NCBI RefSeq assembly: GCF_920984665.1
Contig: NZ_CAKLBP010000003.1
Location: forward strand, 1-64,000
Length of the DNA: 64,000 nucleotides
From: Pedobacter sp. Leaf170
GTDB lineage: Bacteria; Bacteroidota; Bacteroidia; Sphingobacteriales; Sphingobacteriaceae
Direction of reading: 5' to 3'
Positions within the stretch are counted from its first letter, which is position 1. Each line of letters starts with the position of its first letter. Shown one piece after another: positions 26,633 through 35,756 of this stretch. The translations under genes were made by a program, and so were the position numbers. Below the pieces are notes generated by a model, which worked only from the letters and a program-made list of their open reading frames with translations, made no database searches and was not told the origin of the DNA.

Positions 26633-26694
26633 AATTCAAAACGTTTAGCTACTTTGTCTGTTATAATATTATTATTTAACCTAATTCCTTTATT

Positions 26695-27009
26695 ATGACG
26701 ATTCAATTGAATACCGACAAAAACCTAACGATACACCAGGAATACGAAGAAAAAATACAAACACAGATAACCGAATCTTTGAGCCGTTTTAGTGATTTAA
26801 TAACCCGTTTAGAAGTTCACCTTACTGATGAAAATGGAAGTAAAGATGGTTTAGAAGATAAACGCTGCTTATTAGAAGCCAGAATTTCTGGTAAAGAGCC
26901 AGTTGCGGTTACCAGTTTTGGAAATACATACGATTTAGCCATTACAGGTGCGTTATCTAAACTTAAAAGCAAATTAGAAACCATAGCCGGAAAGCTAAAA
27001 ACACATTAA
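26695..27009 (+). CDS. HPF/RaiA-type ribosome-associated protein
   Basis: A 104-residue protein of the short hibernation-factor (sigma-54 modulation/YfiA) fold: strand-helix pattern with HQEYEEKIQTQITESLSRFSDLITRLEVHLTDENG and the C-terminal helix DLAITGALSKLKSKLETIAGKL. Members bind the 30S A/P sites and inactivate ribosomes in stationary phase. The central conserved basic residues are few, so a divergent role is possible. Confidence 0.7.
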   Translation: MTIQLNTDKNLTIHQEYEEKIQTQITESLSRFSDLITRLEVHLTDENGSKDGLEDKRCLLEARISGKEPVAVTSFGNTYDLAITGALSKLKSKLETIAGKLKTH

Positions 27010-27045
27010 AATATAAAAGGCAATCTAAAACAGATTGCCTTTTGC

Positions 27046-27786
27046 TTATACTTTCTCTTTCTCGAGGGCTTCAATATAGCCTAGAAATAGCTTCATAGCT
27101 TTCATTCTATCCTCTGTTACTTCAAACTGAAGTTTATTGTACAAATAATCTTTCAAATCGAAATTATCTGTTTGAGGCAATTGTTTTAAAACCTCATCCC
27201 GATGGGATAAACCAAGTTTCAGAGCTGCATTAAATTCATTTTTAAAGGATGAAGAAATTTCTTTATTGGCTACCCACGCTGCGTACATAAACGGCAATCC
27301 GGTAAAATTTTTCCACTCTTCTCCTAAATCATAAGCGAAAGCATAATCATCCTTTTTACCAAATGTTCTGTCGCCTATTAAAACTATGGCATCTGTTTCT
27401 TCCGTGATAGTTGTTGTAAATTCAACATCTCGTTTCCAATGAAATTTAAGCAGAACTTTAGCCAGATTGTTTGAAGTACGGGAATGCGCATCTAACATCA
27501 CTGTCTTAATTTCTCTTACCGGAACACTGCTAAAAATGAAAACTGAATTAACAGCGCCATCGCTCCCTATGCAGTAATCTGCAACAATGTTAGCATTCGG
27601 CACAAACGGAATTGCAGCCACAGGCATTAAACCTATATCTACTTGACCACTAATTACTTTAGCAGCACAATCTGAAGGAATATCTAAGCTTAAATCTATT
27701 TTATTTATAATATCAGAATGCTCAATTCCATATATAAATGCTTTGGTGTTGGTGTAAGCAACAGCCGATATTTTAATTTTATTCAA
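27046..27786 (-). CDS. mqnA: Chorismate dehydratase MqnA
   Basis: A 246-residue enzyme of the futalosine route to menaquinone, converting chorismate to 3-[(1-carboxyvinyl)oxy]benzoate. The periplasmic-binding-like fold opens with KISAVAYTNTKAFIYGIEH and has SDCAAKVISGQVDIGLMPVAAIPF, the conserved segment of the MqnA/MqnD family. LMLDAHSRTSNNLAKVLL-like VMLDAHSRTSNNLAKVLL is typical of MqnA. mqnE lies upstream on the same strand, separated by a phosphatase gene, so the three form a probable operon with gaps of about 106 and 111 bases. Confidence 0.92.
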   Translation of the reverse strand: MNKIKISAVAYTNTKAFIYGIEHSDIINKIDLSLDIPSDCAAKVISGQVDIGLMPVAAIPFVPNANIVADYCIGSDGAVNSVFIFSSVPVREIKTVMLDAHSRTSNNLAKVLLKFHWKRDVEFTTTITEETDAIVLIGDRTFGKKDDYAFAYDLGEEWKNFTGLPFMYAAWVANKEISSSFKNEFNAALKLGLSHRDEVLKQLPQTDNFDLKDYLYNKLQFEVTEDRMKAMKLFLGYIEALEKEKV

Positions 27787-27892
27787 GGAATTATTTTAAG
27801 TTTAAAATTTATGCTGCCAGTGCAAGACATGAAGCACTCTTAAATTGCTTTGGTAGAGATTGCATCTCACATCGCAATGATGAATTATCCGA

Positions 27893-28516
27893 TTACCCAA
27901 TCACCAGCCCATCCAAATGAACAGCGCTATTAAACTCAAGTACGCTAAACTTGCCGTCTTCAAAACCCATTTTATATAAAACTGTATTTTGATGAGGAAA
28001 TTCTGTCATTTCACTCAATGGTTTATTAAGCAGCAAACAAAGAAAAACACGCATTGCTCTACCATGCATACAAAGCAAAACTGTTTTTTCTTCAGGTCGG
28101 GAAGCTAACAATTCCATTGGTTGTTTCAAACGTTCATAAACATCTTGAACACTTTCACCACCTTCAAAATGAGCAGAGTAGTCGCCTTGCTCCCAAGCTT
28201 GTAACATTTCACGAAAGGCATCTCTAGAATCTTGCGTATTAGGTTTGCCTTCCCAAACACCCCATGCTAACTCATCTAAGCCAGAAAGTTTTTCCCAGGG
28301 TAATCCAGCATCTATAAACTTTTGTACGGTTTGCCAGGTGCGCTTTAAATCTGAGGTATAAATTTTATCAAAAGAAATATCTTTATATTTTTGATAAAAA
28401 GCATCCGCTTGAGCCCTACCAGTATCATTTAAATCAGAATTTATACCTCTACCTTGTACTATTCCTTGCTTATTAAGTTCTGTTTCGCCGTGGCGGATGA
28501 TATAAATATGCTTCAT
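27893..28516 (-). CDS. Histidine phosphatase (phosphoglycerate-mutase-like)
   Basis: A 207-residue cytoplasmic member of the histidine phosphatase superfamily. The phosphohistidine motif IIRHGETELN is at residues 5-14; the second catalytic histidine is in LLCMHGRAMRVFLCLLL, and TSDLKRTWQT supplies the conserved arginine. Substrates in this family vary from sugar phosphates to cobalamin intermediates. It sits between mqnE and mqnA, suggesting co-transcription, but a role in menaquinone synthesis is not known and not claimed. Confidence 0.88.
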   Translation of the reverse strand: MKHIYIIRHGETELNKQGIVQGRGINSDLNDTGRAQADAFYQKYKDISFDKIYTSDLKRTWQTVQKFIDAGLPWEKLSGLDELAWGVWEGKPNTQDSRDAFREMLQAWEQGDYSAHFEGGESVQDVYERLKQPMELLASRPEEKTVLLCMHGRAMRVFLCLLLNKPLSEMTEFPHQNTVLYKMGFEDGKFSVLEFNSAVHLDGLVIG

Positions 28517-28627
28517 TTTAATTTATTGGGTGATTTGAGTTTTGAATTATAGAATGACTGATTGATTGCATTTTGAATGATAGATTGTGGTAAGGGTGTT
28601 GCAAGAATTCACTTAATCTATCACTCA

Positions 28628-29821
28628 TTAATTTATAACTGGTAATTTATAATATGCTGGTTTCTTTTCTTCTTCAAAAACTACATTTGTAAAATCGGTA
28701 ACCACATTGTATAAAGTATCACGCTCGATAGCTTGTCTGCCAACCTGTTTAATAAGGTTTACCAATTCTTTTGTACTCATTGCAGGTGTTTGCTCTTCAG
28801 CACCAGCCATCGAATAAATTTTTGTGGTATCATCTAAAGTTCCGTCAATATCATCAACGCCATAATTAAGAGATAATTGAGCAGTTTCTCTGCTAATCAT
28901 TGCCCAATAGGCTTTTATGTGGTCGAAATTATCCATGTAAATCCTCGCGATAGCATAATTCCTCAAATCTTCTATCACTGAAGATTCAGGAACTGCACTC
29001 ATTTGGTTATGCTGATTTCTAAATTTTAGAGGAATAAATGTTTGAAAACCTCCTGTTTTATCTTGCAATTCACGAAGCTTTTGCATGTGATCAACACGGT
29101 GCTCAAATTTCTCAATATGTCCATAAAGCATGGTTGCATTACTTCGCATACCCAATTTATGCCATTCTTCATGTATTGTCAGCCACTGCTCGCCAGTACA
29201 TTTATCTTTCGCAATTTGTTCTCTTATCTCCGGATGAAAAATTTCTGCACCACCACCCGGCATAGATTGTAAGCCAGCCTCTTTCATTAACTTCATTCCG
29301 GTAGCATAATCAACCTTCGCTTTTTTGAAGATGTAATGATATTCAACCGGTGTTAAAGCTTTAACATGCAAATCTGGTCTGTGCGCTCTAATTGCAGAAA
29401 ATAAGGCTGCGTAAAACTCCATATCGTATTGCGGTAAAACACCACCCACAATGTGAACTTCTGTTACCGGCTCGTTATCATATTTCCTAACGATATCGAG
29501 CATTTGCTCCATAGTTAGCGCCCAGCCTTCTTCCTTCTGTTTAATTAAACGGGAGTAAGAGCAAAATTTACAATCGTAAACACAAAGGTTTGTAGGTTCT
29601 AAATGAAAATTACGGTTAAAATATGTTTTATCGCCATGTTTTGCCTCTCTGATAAAATTGGCTAAAACACCTAAATAACCTAATTCGGCGTGTTCGTACA
29701 GATAAACACCTTCATCAAAAGTAATTCGTTCTTTGTTAAGTACTTTGTGCGCTATATTTTGTAATTCAGTTGATAATGATGTATCAGCTAATATTTTTTC
29801 AACTTGCTCAGTTGTATTCAT
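28628..29821 (-). CDS. mqnE: Aminofutalosine synthase MqnE
   Basis: A 397-residue radical SAM enzyme. The cluster-binding motif CVYDCKFC (CX3CX2C) follows FHLEPTNL; the downstream PGGGAEIF and SNATMLYGHIE are typical of the MqnC/MqnE group. MqnE adds the adenosyl radical to the MqnA product to form aminofutalosine. The absence of an N-terminal extension and the overall pattern favour MqnE over MqnC; the two are close relatives. A perfect TAnnTTTG element lies 18 bases upstream. Confidence 0.88.
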   Translation of the reverse strand: MNTTEQVEKILADTSLSTELQNIAHKVLNKERITFDEGVYLYEHAELGYLGVLANFIREAKHGDKTYFNRNFHLEPTNLCVYDCKFCSYSRLIKQKEEGWALTMEQMLDIVRKYDNEPVTEVHIVGGVLPQYDMEFYAALFSAIRAHRPDLHVKALTPVEYHYIFKKAKVDYATGMKLMKEAGLQSMPGGGAEIFHPEIREQIAKDKCTGEQWLTIHEEWHKLGMRSNATMLYGHIEKFEHRVDHMQKLRELQDKTGGFQTFIPLKFRNQHNQMSAVPESSVIEDLRNYAIARIYMDNFDHIKAYWAMISRETAQLSLNYGVDDIDGTLDDTTKIYSMAGAEEQTPAMSTKELVNLIKQVGRQAIERDTLYNVVTDFTNVVFEEEKKPAYYKLPVIN

Positions 29822-29838
29822 TCCTGATTTATTTTAAA

Positions 29839-29846
29839 CAAAAATA
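29839..29846 (-). promoter_or_regulatory. Predicted -7 element before mqnE
   Basis: On the minus strand TATTTTTG matches TAnnTTTG and ends 18 bases before the mqnE start. Confidence 0.4.
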
Positions 29847-29941
29847 CAATAATGAGTCGATTAGAACATCATTTTCTTGCAACAAACCATGAGTTAACCA
29901 TAGATTATTAGGTTTTTTGTTTATAACAGTGCGATAATAGA

Positions 29942-30240
29942 TTGCCACGGAAACATGGAAAATATTCTATGAACTGGTTTGCCACAGATTAGCGGATTTG
30001 GTATTTCCTAATTGAGCAATGAAATAGTAGTTGCCACGGAAGCATGGAAAATATTCTATGAACTGGTTGCCACAGATTAGCAGATTTGGTATTTGTTAAA
30101 TTGAGCAATGAAATAGTAGTTGCCACGAAAACACGGAAAGTATTTTACAAACTGGCTCGCCACAGATTAACAGATTTTTGTTATTAGGCATTAAGTAAAT
30201 GAAATTAAAGTTGCCACGGATGCACGGAACACACGGGAAA
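29942..30240. repeat. Tandem repeat of about 89 bp, three units plus a fourth partial
   Basis: Units start at 29942, 30031, 30120 and 30211 with TTGCCACGGAAGCATGGA-like text and continue to CACAGATTAGCAGATTTGG and GAGCAATGAAATAGTAG. The first two are 89 bases each and nearly identical; the third is 91 bases and more diverged. The partial fourth unit is followed by an inverted copy (AAATCCGTGTTTCCGTGGCA at about 30253-30272), giving a large imperfect hairpin. The stretch 29847-30356 contains no credible gene. Confidence 0.8.
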
Positions 30241-30305
30241 TTTATCTTCTTAAATCCGTGTTTCCGTGGCAGAGAGATATGAATATAAAAATCTGTCGCC
30301 AACAA

Positions 30306-30333
30306 GAAAGCACCTCTTTTCAGAAGTGCTTTC
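30306..30333. terminator. Hairpin terminator after the META/lipocalin-like lipoprotein
   Basis: The stem GAAAGCACcTC/GAaGTGCTTTC (one mismatch) has a 6-base loop and T-rich flanks, lying just past the stop of the minus-strand gene. Confidence 0.6.
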
Positions 30334-30356
30334 CATTATATTGATAGAACTGAGCC

Positions 30357-30851
30357 TTATTTTACCGCTGGTGAAAATGATAAAACGATATTAGCTGTTT
30401 TACCACCAAATTCGATTGGAGATTTCATCACCATATTACCTTTAGAAAGTTGAGATAAAACTAAACGGTAACCTTCTGTTACATTTTTAGCTTTATCACC
30501 TTCAAAAATTTTCTTGAATTGAAAAGTTTCTTCTGATGGAGTTGATGACCAGAAAATTGTTTGCATCACCTCACCGCAACTGCTTGTTGCTGGTAATGTA
30601 TATGATCCATTTCCGCTATTTGTTAATCTCCAGGTACTACCTTCAAAGCATTTGTATGATTTTTCACCAAATAACCCTTGAACGGCTTGATCTGGCAAAC
30701 CTTCTAAAGTAATATTATTCAAAACCCAGTTGCCAGTAACTGTACCTCTACCACCATTAATACCAGTTGTTGCATTTTTTGTTGATGAGCAACTTTGTAA
30801 CATTACCAAAGTAGAACATGCTATTGCAATAGCTATAAAAAATCTTTTCAT
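30357..30851 (-). CDS. Small secreted lipoprotein, lipocalin-like
   Basis: A 164-residue lipoprotein: signal peptide with lipobox MLQSC, then a predicted beta-rich domain (GNWVLNNITLEGLPDQAVQGLFGEKSYKCFEGSTWRL, later CGEVMQTIFWSSTPSEETFQFKKI). The GxW start and Cys pair resemble the lipocalin-like lipoproteins common in Bacteroidota. No enzyme motif is present. It is divergent from the trans-sulfuration gene. Function unknown. Confidence 0.75.
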   Translation of the reverse strand: MKRFFIAIAIACSTLVMLQSCSSTKNATTGINGGRGTVTGNWVLNNITLEGLPDQAVQGLFGEKSYKCFEGSTWRLTNSGNGSYTLPATSSCGEVMQTIFWSSTPSEETFQFKKIFEGDKAKNVTEGYRLVLSQLSKGNMVMKSPIEFGGKTANIVLSFSPAVK

Positions 30852-30975
30852 TTTAGTTTAATTTTAATTTTATGCGAAACTGAATACATAAATCTTGCCA
30901 AAACAATAATGAACCTTAAATTAGCATCGAATTATTAAATTGCACTGCAAATATTCGTTTTAAAAATAAATCATC

Positions 30976-32091
30976 ATGAAACCCGAAACCCTTGCTATTC
31001 ACGCTTCTAATCTTATTAAAAATACTACCGGAGATGTTACGCCACCAATAAACTTATCTACAACTTTTTTTAGAGATGAATACGGCGGATATCCCGGCGG
31101 ACACATGTATAGTCGCGTGAGCAACCCAAACCGGTCTGCTTTAGAAAACACAATGGCGAAATTGGAACATGGAGAAGATGCAGCAGCCTTTGCCTCAGGC
31201 AATAATTGCGGTCTCAGCTTATTTCAGGCGCTAAAACCCGGCAGCCATATTATTGCACCCGATGATATGTATTGGGGGATAAAAAAACAATTGCTTACTA
31301 TTTTTAATGAAATTTTAGAGTTCGATTTTGTTGACCAGACCGATTTAGAACTGATAAAATCTTCTATCAAACCAAATACAAAATTAATATGGATTGAAAC
31401 ACCATCAAACCCGTTGCTAAAGGTTACAGATATTGAAGAAATTTCGAAGATTGCAAAGTCACATCAAATAACTTTGGCTTGCGATAGTACATTTGCATCG
31501 CCAATTTTGCAAAATCCTATCTTATTAGGTGCAGATATTGTAATGCACAGCAGTACAAAATATATTGGTGGCCACAGCGATGTTTTGGGTGGAGTTTTAG
31601 TTACCGCAAAGAAAGATGAGCTTTGGGAGAAAATTAAAAACATTCAGCAAACCGGTGGGGCTGTTCCATCTCCGTTTGATTGCTTTTTACTTTGCAGAAG
31701 CATAAAAACTTTAGCCTACCGGATGAAAGGCCATTGCGAAAATGGTAAAAAAGTTGCTCATTATTTAGTTAATCATCCTAAAGTTGAGGCTGTTTTTTCC
31801 CCTGGATTGACAACACATCCTCAACATGAAATTGCTAAAAAACAAATGAAAGATTTTGGTGGTATGATGTCGTTTTTGGTTAAGGGAGATGTTGAAGAAA
31901 CCAGTAAAGTAGTAAATAGGGTAAAATTATTCGCACAAGCCACAAGTTTAGGCGGTGTAGAGAGTTTAATCGAACATCGATATTCTGTTGAAGGACCAGA
32001 CAGCAAAACACCTAAAAATTTACTCAGAATTTCAGTTGGATTAGAGCATGTTGATGATATTATTGCCGATTTAGAACAAGCTTTAAGCTAA
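30976..32091 (+). CDS. Cystathionine gamma-synthase/lyase-type PLP enzyme
   Basis: A 371-residue trans-sulfuration enzyme of the Cys/Met metabolism PLP family. Markers are YSRVSNPNRSALE, SHIIAPDDMYWG, the PLP lysine in SSTKYIGGHSDVLGG, and the C-terminal SLGGVESLIEHR then LLRISVGLEHVDDIIADLEQAL. It could act as cystathionine gamma-synthase (methionine synthesis) or gamma-lyase (cysteine from methionine); these are hard to tell apart from sequence. It is a single-gene unit ending at a bidirectional terminator. Confidence 0.92.
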   Translation: MKPETLAIHASNLIKNTTGDVTPPINLSTTFFRDEYGGYPGGHMYSRVSNPNRSALENTMAKLEHGEDAAAFASGNNCGLSLFQALKPGSHIIAPDDMYWGIKKQLLTIFNEILEFDFVDQTDLELIKSSIKPNTKLIWIETPSNPLLKVTDIEEISKIAKSHQITLACDSTFASPILQNPILLGADIVMHSSTKYIGGHSDVLGGVLVTAKKDELWEKIKNIQQTGGAVPSPFDCFLLCRSIKTLAYRMKGHCENGKKVAHYLVNHPKVEAVFSPGLTTHPQHEIAKKQMKDFGGMMSFLVKGDVEETSKVVNRVKLFAQATSLGGVESLIEHRYSVEGPDSKTPKNLLRISVGLEHVDDIIADLEQALS

Positions 32092-32202
32092 TGACCTAAA
32101 TAAAAAACGGCATCATTAATTGTTGGTCATTCTCAGCTTATCGAAGAAATTTCTAAACATCTAAGACAGCGTGTAGACAAGCTCAACGTGACATAAAATA
32201 AA

Positions 32203-32232
32203 AAGCCCCGAATTTTTATAAATCCGGGGCTT
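32203..32232. terminator. Bidirectional terminator
   Basis: The GC-rich stem AAGCCCCG/CGGGGCTT lies between the convergent PLP enzyme and response regulator genes, with A-rich and T-rich flanks on either side. Confidence 0.82.
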
Positions 32233-32250
32233 ATATTTTATTAGGTTATT

Positions 32251-32940
32251 TTATGATAGCTCAAATTTATAACCCACTCCTTTTACTGTAGATACATAAC
32301 GTTCGCCTAATTTTTCGCGTAATTTACGAATGTGAACGTCGATGGTTCGATTAGTTACTACAACAGAATCTTCCCAAATATTCTTTAAAATTGATTCTCT
32401 TGTATAAACTTTACCTGGTTTAGAAGCTAGCAAATAAAGTAATTCAAATTCTTTTTTCGCTAACACCACTTTGTTACCATCTTGAAAAACCAAATAAGCT
32501 TCACGGTCGATAACTAAATCGCCGATTTCTAACTTATTTTCCGATACTTCTTCTGTGCCGGCATTTCTTCTTAAAATAGCATTTATGCGACTAACTAATG
32601 CTCTTGGTTTAATTGGTTTTGCGATATAATCATCGGCACCAACATTAAATCCTGCAATTTCTGAATATTCCTCGCTTCTGGCGGTTAAAAAAACCATGAA
32701 AGTATTTTTAAACTCAGGTATTGCTCTCATCAAACGGCAAGCTTCAATTCCGTCCATTTTCGGCATCATGATATCCAAAATAATTAAATCTGGATGAACC
32801 TTTTTAGCTACAGTAATTCCTTCTTGTCCATTAGAAGCAGTAAATACCTGGTAACCTTCTTTCTTTAGGTTGTACTCAATCAGTTCCAGAATATCTGGTT
32901 CATCATCAACAATTAATATTTTCTGACCTACGTTGTTCAT
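32251..32940 (-). CDS. OmpR/PhoB-type response regulator
   Basis: A 229-residue two-component regulator. The receiver domain has D12-D13, phospho-acceptor D56 (LIILDIMMPKMDG), T86 and K108 (YIAKPI). The C-terminal winged helix is of the OmpR type (LAKKEFELLYLLASKPGKVYTRESIL, then RTIDVHIRKLREKLG). No histidine kinase gene is adjacent, so its partner is elsewhere. It ends at the shared terminator with the PLP enzyme gene. Confidence 0.94.
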   Translation of the reverse strand: MNNVGQKILIVDDEPDILELIEYNLKKEGYQVFTASNGQEGITVAKKVHPDLIILDIMMPKMDGIEACRLMRAIPEFKNTFMVFLTARSEEYSEIAGFNVGADDYIAKPIKPRALVSRINAILRRNAGTEEVSENKLEIGDLVIDREAYLVFQDGNKVVLAKKEFELLYLLASKPGKVYTRESILKNIWEDSVVVTNRTIDVHIRKLREKLGERYVSTVKGVGYKFELS

Positions 32941-33044
32941 TAGTTAAATATTTGTTACGAAAGTACTGTCTATGATGTAATATTCAGTTAAGCCTAAGTT
33001 AAGAAATTGTTAATAACTTCAATTTCTTTAACATTGAGTTTCTT

Positions 33045-34157
33045 TTAACGTAACGTTTTTGCTAAAAACGCTTCCAATTCGCTGCCACGTAGGTTTTTGG
33101 CAACAATTTTACCATCTGGAGCAATTATAAATGAAGCCGGTATTCCTTGCACTTGATACTTTCTAACGGTAGAACCATTAAAATCTTTCAATTCTGAAGC
33201 ATGTGTCCAGCTTAATCCATCAGCTTTGATTGCAGCTAACCATGCCGTTTTATCTGTATCTAATGAAATGCCTAAAATATTGAAATTTTTGTTTTTGTAT
33301 TGATTGTAAACCTTAACAACATTTGGGTTTTCCTGGCGACAAGGTTGACACCACGATGCCCAAAAATCAACCATAACGTATTTTCCTTTATAATCAGACA
33401 AGTTTACAGGCTTTCCATCAACACTATTAATGGTAAATGCTGGCGCTATTTGCCCAACCTGAACAGCCTTTAACAAAGCTTTTTGTTTTATAAATGTATC
33501 TACAGTTGCATTACCTTTAATTTCATCTTTAATTTCATCAGCAAACTTTACCAATTCGGCCTCATATTCCTGCGGACTTAAAGTATTCATTGCATAAAAA
33601 CTTGCCAACGTACCTTTATTATCTTTCGCAAATTTTATAATTGAAGCATTTAACTGATTAGTATATGATTCATATTGTGGTTTTAACTGTTCTAAAATTG
33701 CAGCTCTGTTTGTTGGATGTTGCGCAACCTTCGCTTCAAAATCCTTTTGTAAATCTTCAACTTGCTTAGCATAGTTATTACGAAGGTTGTTAACTTCCGA
33801 TAGCTTATCAACTTCGTTTGCGCCAGAAATTTTATAAGCCATTGTTTTATCTGCTAAATCTGCTTCCAATTTAATGTCATCGCCGTTTTTAGCAATTAGC
33901 ATAAACTCATGGTTACCAATTGAAACCCTGAAAAAATCGACTGAAGGTGTTTTTCTGATAAATTTAAATTCTCCCTTTTCAGATAAGTTTGTAGAATCGA
34001 CAGCAATCATCTGGCTACCTTCCATCCCATACAAATAAACTTTCTTTTCCGTACCCGGATTTTGAAAAGTTCCGTCGATATTAAAACTATCTTTTGGTTT
34101 ACATGCAGTAAAAGCAATCGCAATTAATACGAATAGGCTCAGGTTTTTTAATTTCAT
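33045..34157 (-). CDS. Thioredoxin-like lipoprotein (DUF4369 + TlpA-type domain)
   Basis: A 370-residue envelope protein. A signal peptide ends in lipobox FTAC. An N-terminal beta domain of the DUF4369 type (FNIDGTFQNPGTEKKVYLYG) and a helical middle lead to a C-terminal thioredoxin fold with active site WCQPC and cis-Pro in QGIPASFIIAPDG. Such proteins act as thiol-disulfide reductases in the envelope. Its start overlaps the gatB stop by one base (TAATG), so the two are translationally coupled, although their functions seem unrelated. Confidence 0.9.
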   Translation of the reverse strand: MKLKNLSLFVLIAIAFTACKPKDSFNIDGTFQNPGTEKKVYLYGMEGSQMIAVDSTNLSEKGEFKFIRKTPSVDFFRVSIGNHEFMLIAKNGDDIKLEADLADKTMAYKISGANEVDKLSEVNNLRNNYAKQVEDLQKDFEAKVAQHPTNRAAILEQLKPQYESYTNQLNASIIKFAKDNKGTLASFYAMNTLSPQEYEAELVKFADEIKDEIKGNATVDTFIKQKALLKAVQVGQIAPAFTINSVDGKPVNLSDYKGKYVMVDFWASWCQPCRQENPNVVKVYNQYKNKNFNILGISLDTDKTAWLAAIKADGLSWTHASELKDFNGSTVRKYQVQGIPASFIIAPDGKIVAKNLRGSELEAFLAKTLR

Positions 34158-35614
34158 TATTTTAGTTTTTCAAGTATTAATTCATTTAATTTTTTAGCAT
34201 CCGCTTTGCCTTTGGCCAGTTTCATAACATCGCCAACAAACAAACCTAAAACGCCTTTTTTACCTTTCTTATATGCTTCTACCTGTTGTGGGTATTTATT
34301 TAACACTTCATCAATAAAACCATCCAACTCGCCAACATTTTCTGTAATAAGCAAGTTTAATGATTTTGCTAAATCAGCAGCGTTTTCACCGTCATTTTTT
34401 TCTAACGCAGGTAATAATTGTTGTAAGGCAATCTGTTGTGTAATCTTTTTATCATCAACTAGGTTAATTGTTGCGGCAAGTTGTTCTGGTGATACTTTGT
34501 AATTAGAAATTGTTATTTCGTTCTCGCTTAAAACAGCTCTTATAGGTCCAATTAACCAATTTATTAAAGTTTTTTTAGTGTTAACGTTTGGCAAAGTCTT
34601 CTTAAAATACTGCAACAAATCTAAATCTTCAGCAAATAATGTTGCATCAGCTTTGCTAATTCCAAACTCTGCAATCATCTGTTTACTAATTTCATTTGGT
34701 AAGGCTGGCATAGCCGATGTAATTTCAGCTAACCAATCATCCGAAATAAAAACAGGTTGCAAATCAGGGTCGGCGAAATAGCGATAATCATTTGCTTCTT
34801 CTTTGGTTCGCATTGGCGATGTTGTTCCCTTATCAGCATCAAAATTTAAAGTGCTTTGTATAATTTCGCCGCCATTTGATATAATTTCAACCTGCCTGCC
34901 AAATTCAAATTCCATAGCTCTACGTACGTTACGCATAGAGTTTAAGTTTTTTACTTCGCAACGGGTTCCAAAAGCAGTTGTGCCTTCTTCCCTAATAGAA
35001 ATATTTGCATCGCAACGCAAACTACCTTCTTCCATATTACCATCGCTCACATTTAAATGGCGCACTAACCTTCTAATCTCCGTAAGCAAAGCTGATGCTT
35101 CTTCTGCGCTACGAATATCTGGTTCGGTAACAATTTCAATTAAAGGTACGCCCGCACGATTTAAATCAACTAAAGAATAATTATCATCCTGATCGTGAAT
35201 ACTTTTGCCGGCATCTTCTTCCAAATGTATTCTGTTGATGCCAATTTTCTTTGTAGAACCATCAGATAGCTCAACCTCTACAAAACCATTAACACAAATT
35301 GGCTGATTATCTTGCGTAATTTGATATCCCTTTGGTAAATCGGCATAGAAATAATTCTTTCTATCGAAATGATTTATCTGGTTAATTATACAGTTTAAAG
35401 CCAAACCAATACGAACGGCCTTTGCGATAACTTCTTTATTTAGTGTGGGTAAAGCACCTGGCAAAGCCAAAGAAACTGTAGATATATTTTGATTAGGCAA
35501 GGCACCAAAAGAAGCACTATCAGCAGAAAATATTTTGGTATTTGTATTTAACTGAACATGAATTTCTAGTCCTGAAACGAGCTCGTAATTGTTTTGGTTT
35601 GTACCTAAACTCAT
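34157..35614 (-). CDS. gatB: Asp/Glu-tRNA amidotransferase subunit B
   Basis: A 485-residue GatB. Markers are YELVSGLEIHVQLNTNTKIFS, SLALPGALPTLN, FDRKNYFYADLPKGYQITQ, and LRCDANISIRE. It is the kinase/tRNA-handling subunit of GatCAB, which converts misacylated Glu-tRNA(Gln) or Asp-tRNA(Asn) to the amidated forms. gatA and gatC are not in the window, so the subunits are scattered. The C-terminal YqeY-like tail (NKYPQQVEAYKKGKKGVLGLFVGDVMK) is complete. Confidence 0.96.
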   Translation of the reverse strand: MSLGTNQNNYELVSGLEIHVQLNTNTKIFSADSASFGALPNQNISTVSLALPGALPTLNKEVIAKAVRIGLALNCIINQINHFDRKNYFYADLPKGYQITQDNQPICVNGFVEVELSDGSTKKIGINRIHLEEDAGKSIHDQDDNYSLVDLNRAGVPLIEIVTEPDIRSAEEASALLTEIRRLVRHLNVSDGNMEEGSLRCDANISIREEGTTAFGTRCEVKNLNSMRNVRRAMEFEFGRQVEIISNGGEIIQSTLNFDADKGTTSPMRTKEEANDYRYFADPDLQPVFISDDWLAEITSAMPALPNEISKQMIAEFGISKADATLFAEDLDLLQYFKKTLPNVNTKKTLINWLIGPIRAVLSENEITISNYKVSPEQLAATINLVDDKKITQQIALQQLLPALEKNDGENAADLAKSLNLLITENVGELDGFIDEVLNKYPQQVEAYKKGKKGVLGLFVGDVMKLAKGKADAKKLNELILEKLK

Positions 35615-35646
35615 ATAAAATGATGCCTTTTAGTGTATTGTGCTGG

Positions 35647-35654
35647 CAAATATA
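35647..35654 (-). promoter_or_regulatory. Predicted -7 element before gatB
   Basis: On the minus strand TATATTTG is a perfect TAnnTTTG match, 33 bases upstream of the gatB start. Confidence 0.45.
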
Positions 35655-35756
35655 GTTAAAGTATGTTAAAACAGATTGCCACAATTAAACTACTGTGTAA
35701 AGCTTATGTCTATTTCAATAATTAACACACAAGAGAAACCCTAAATTTTAAATGCC

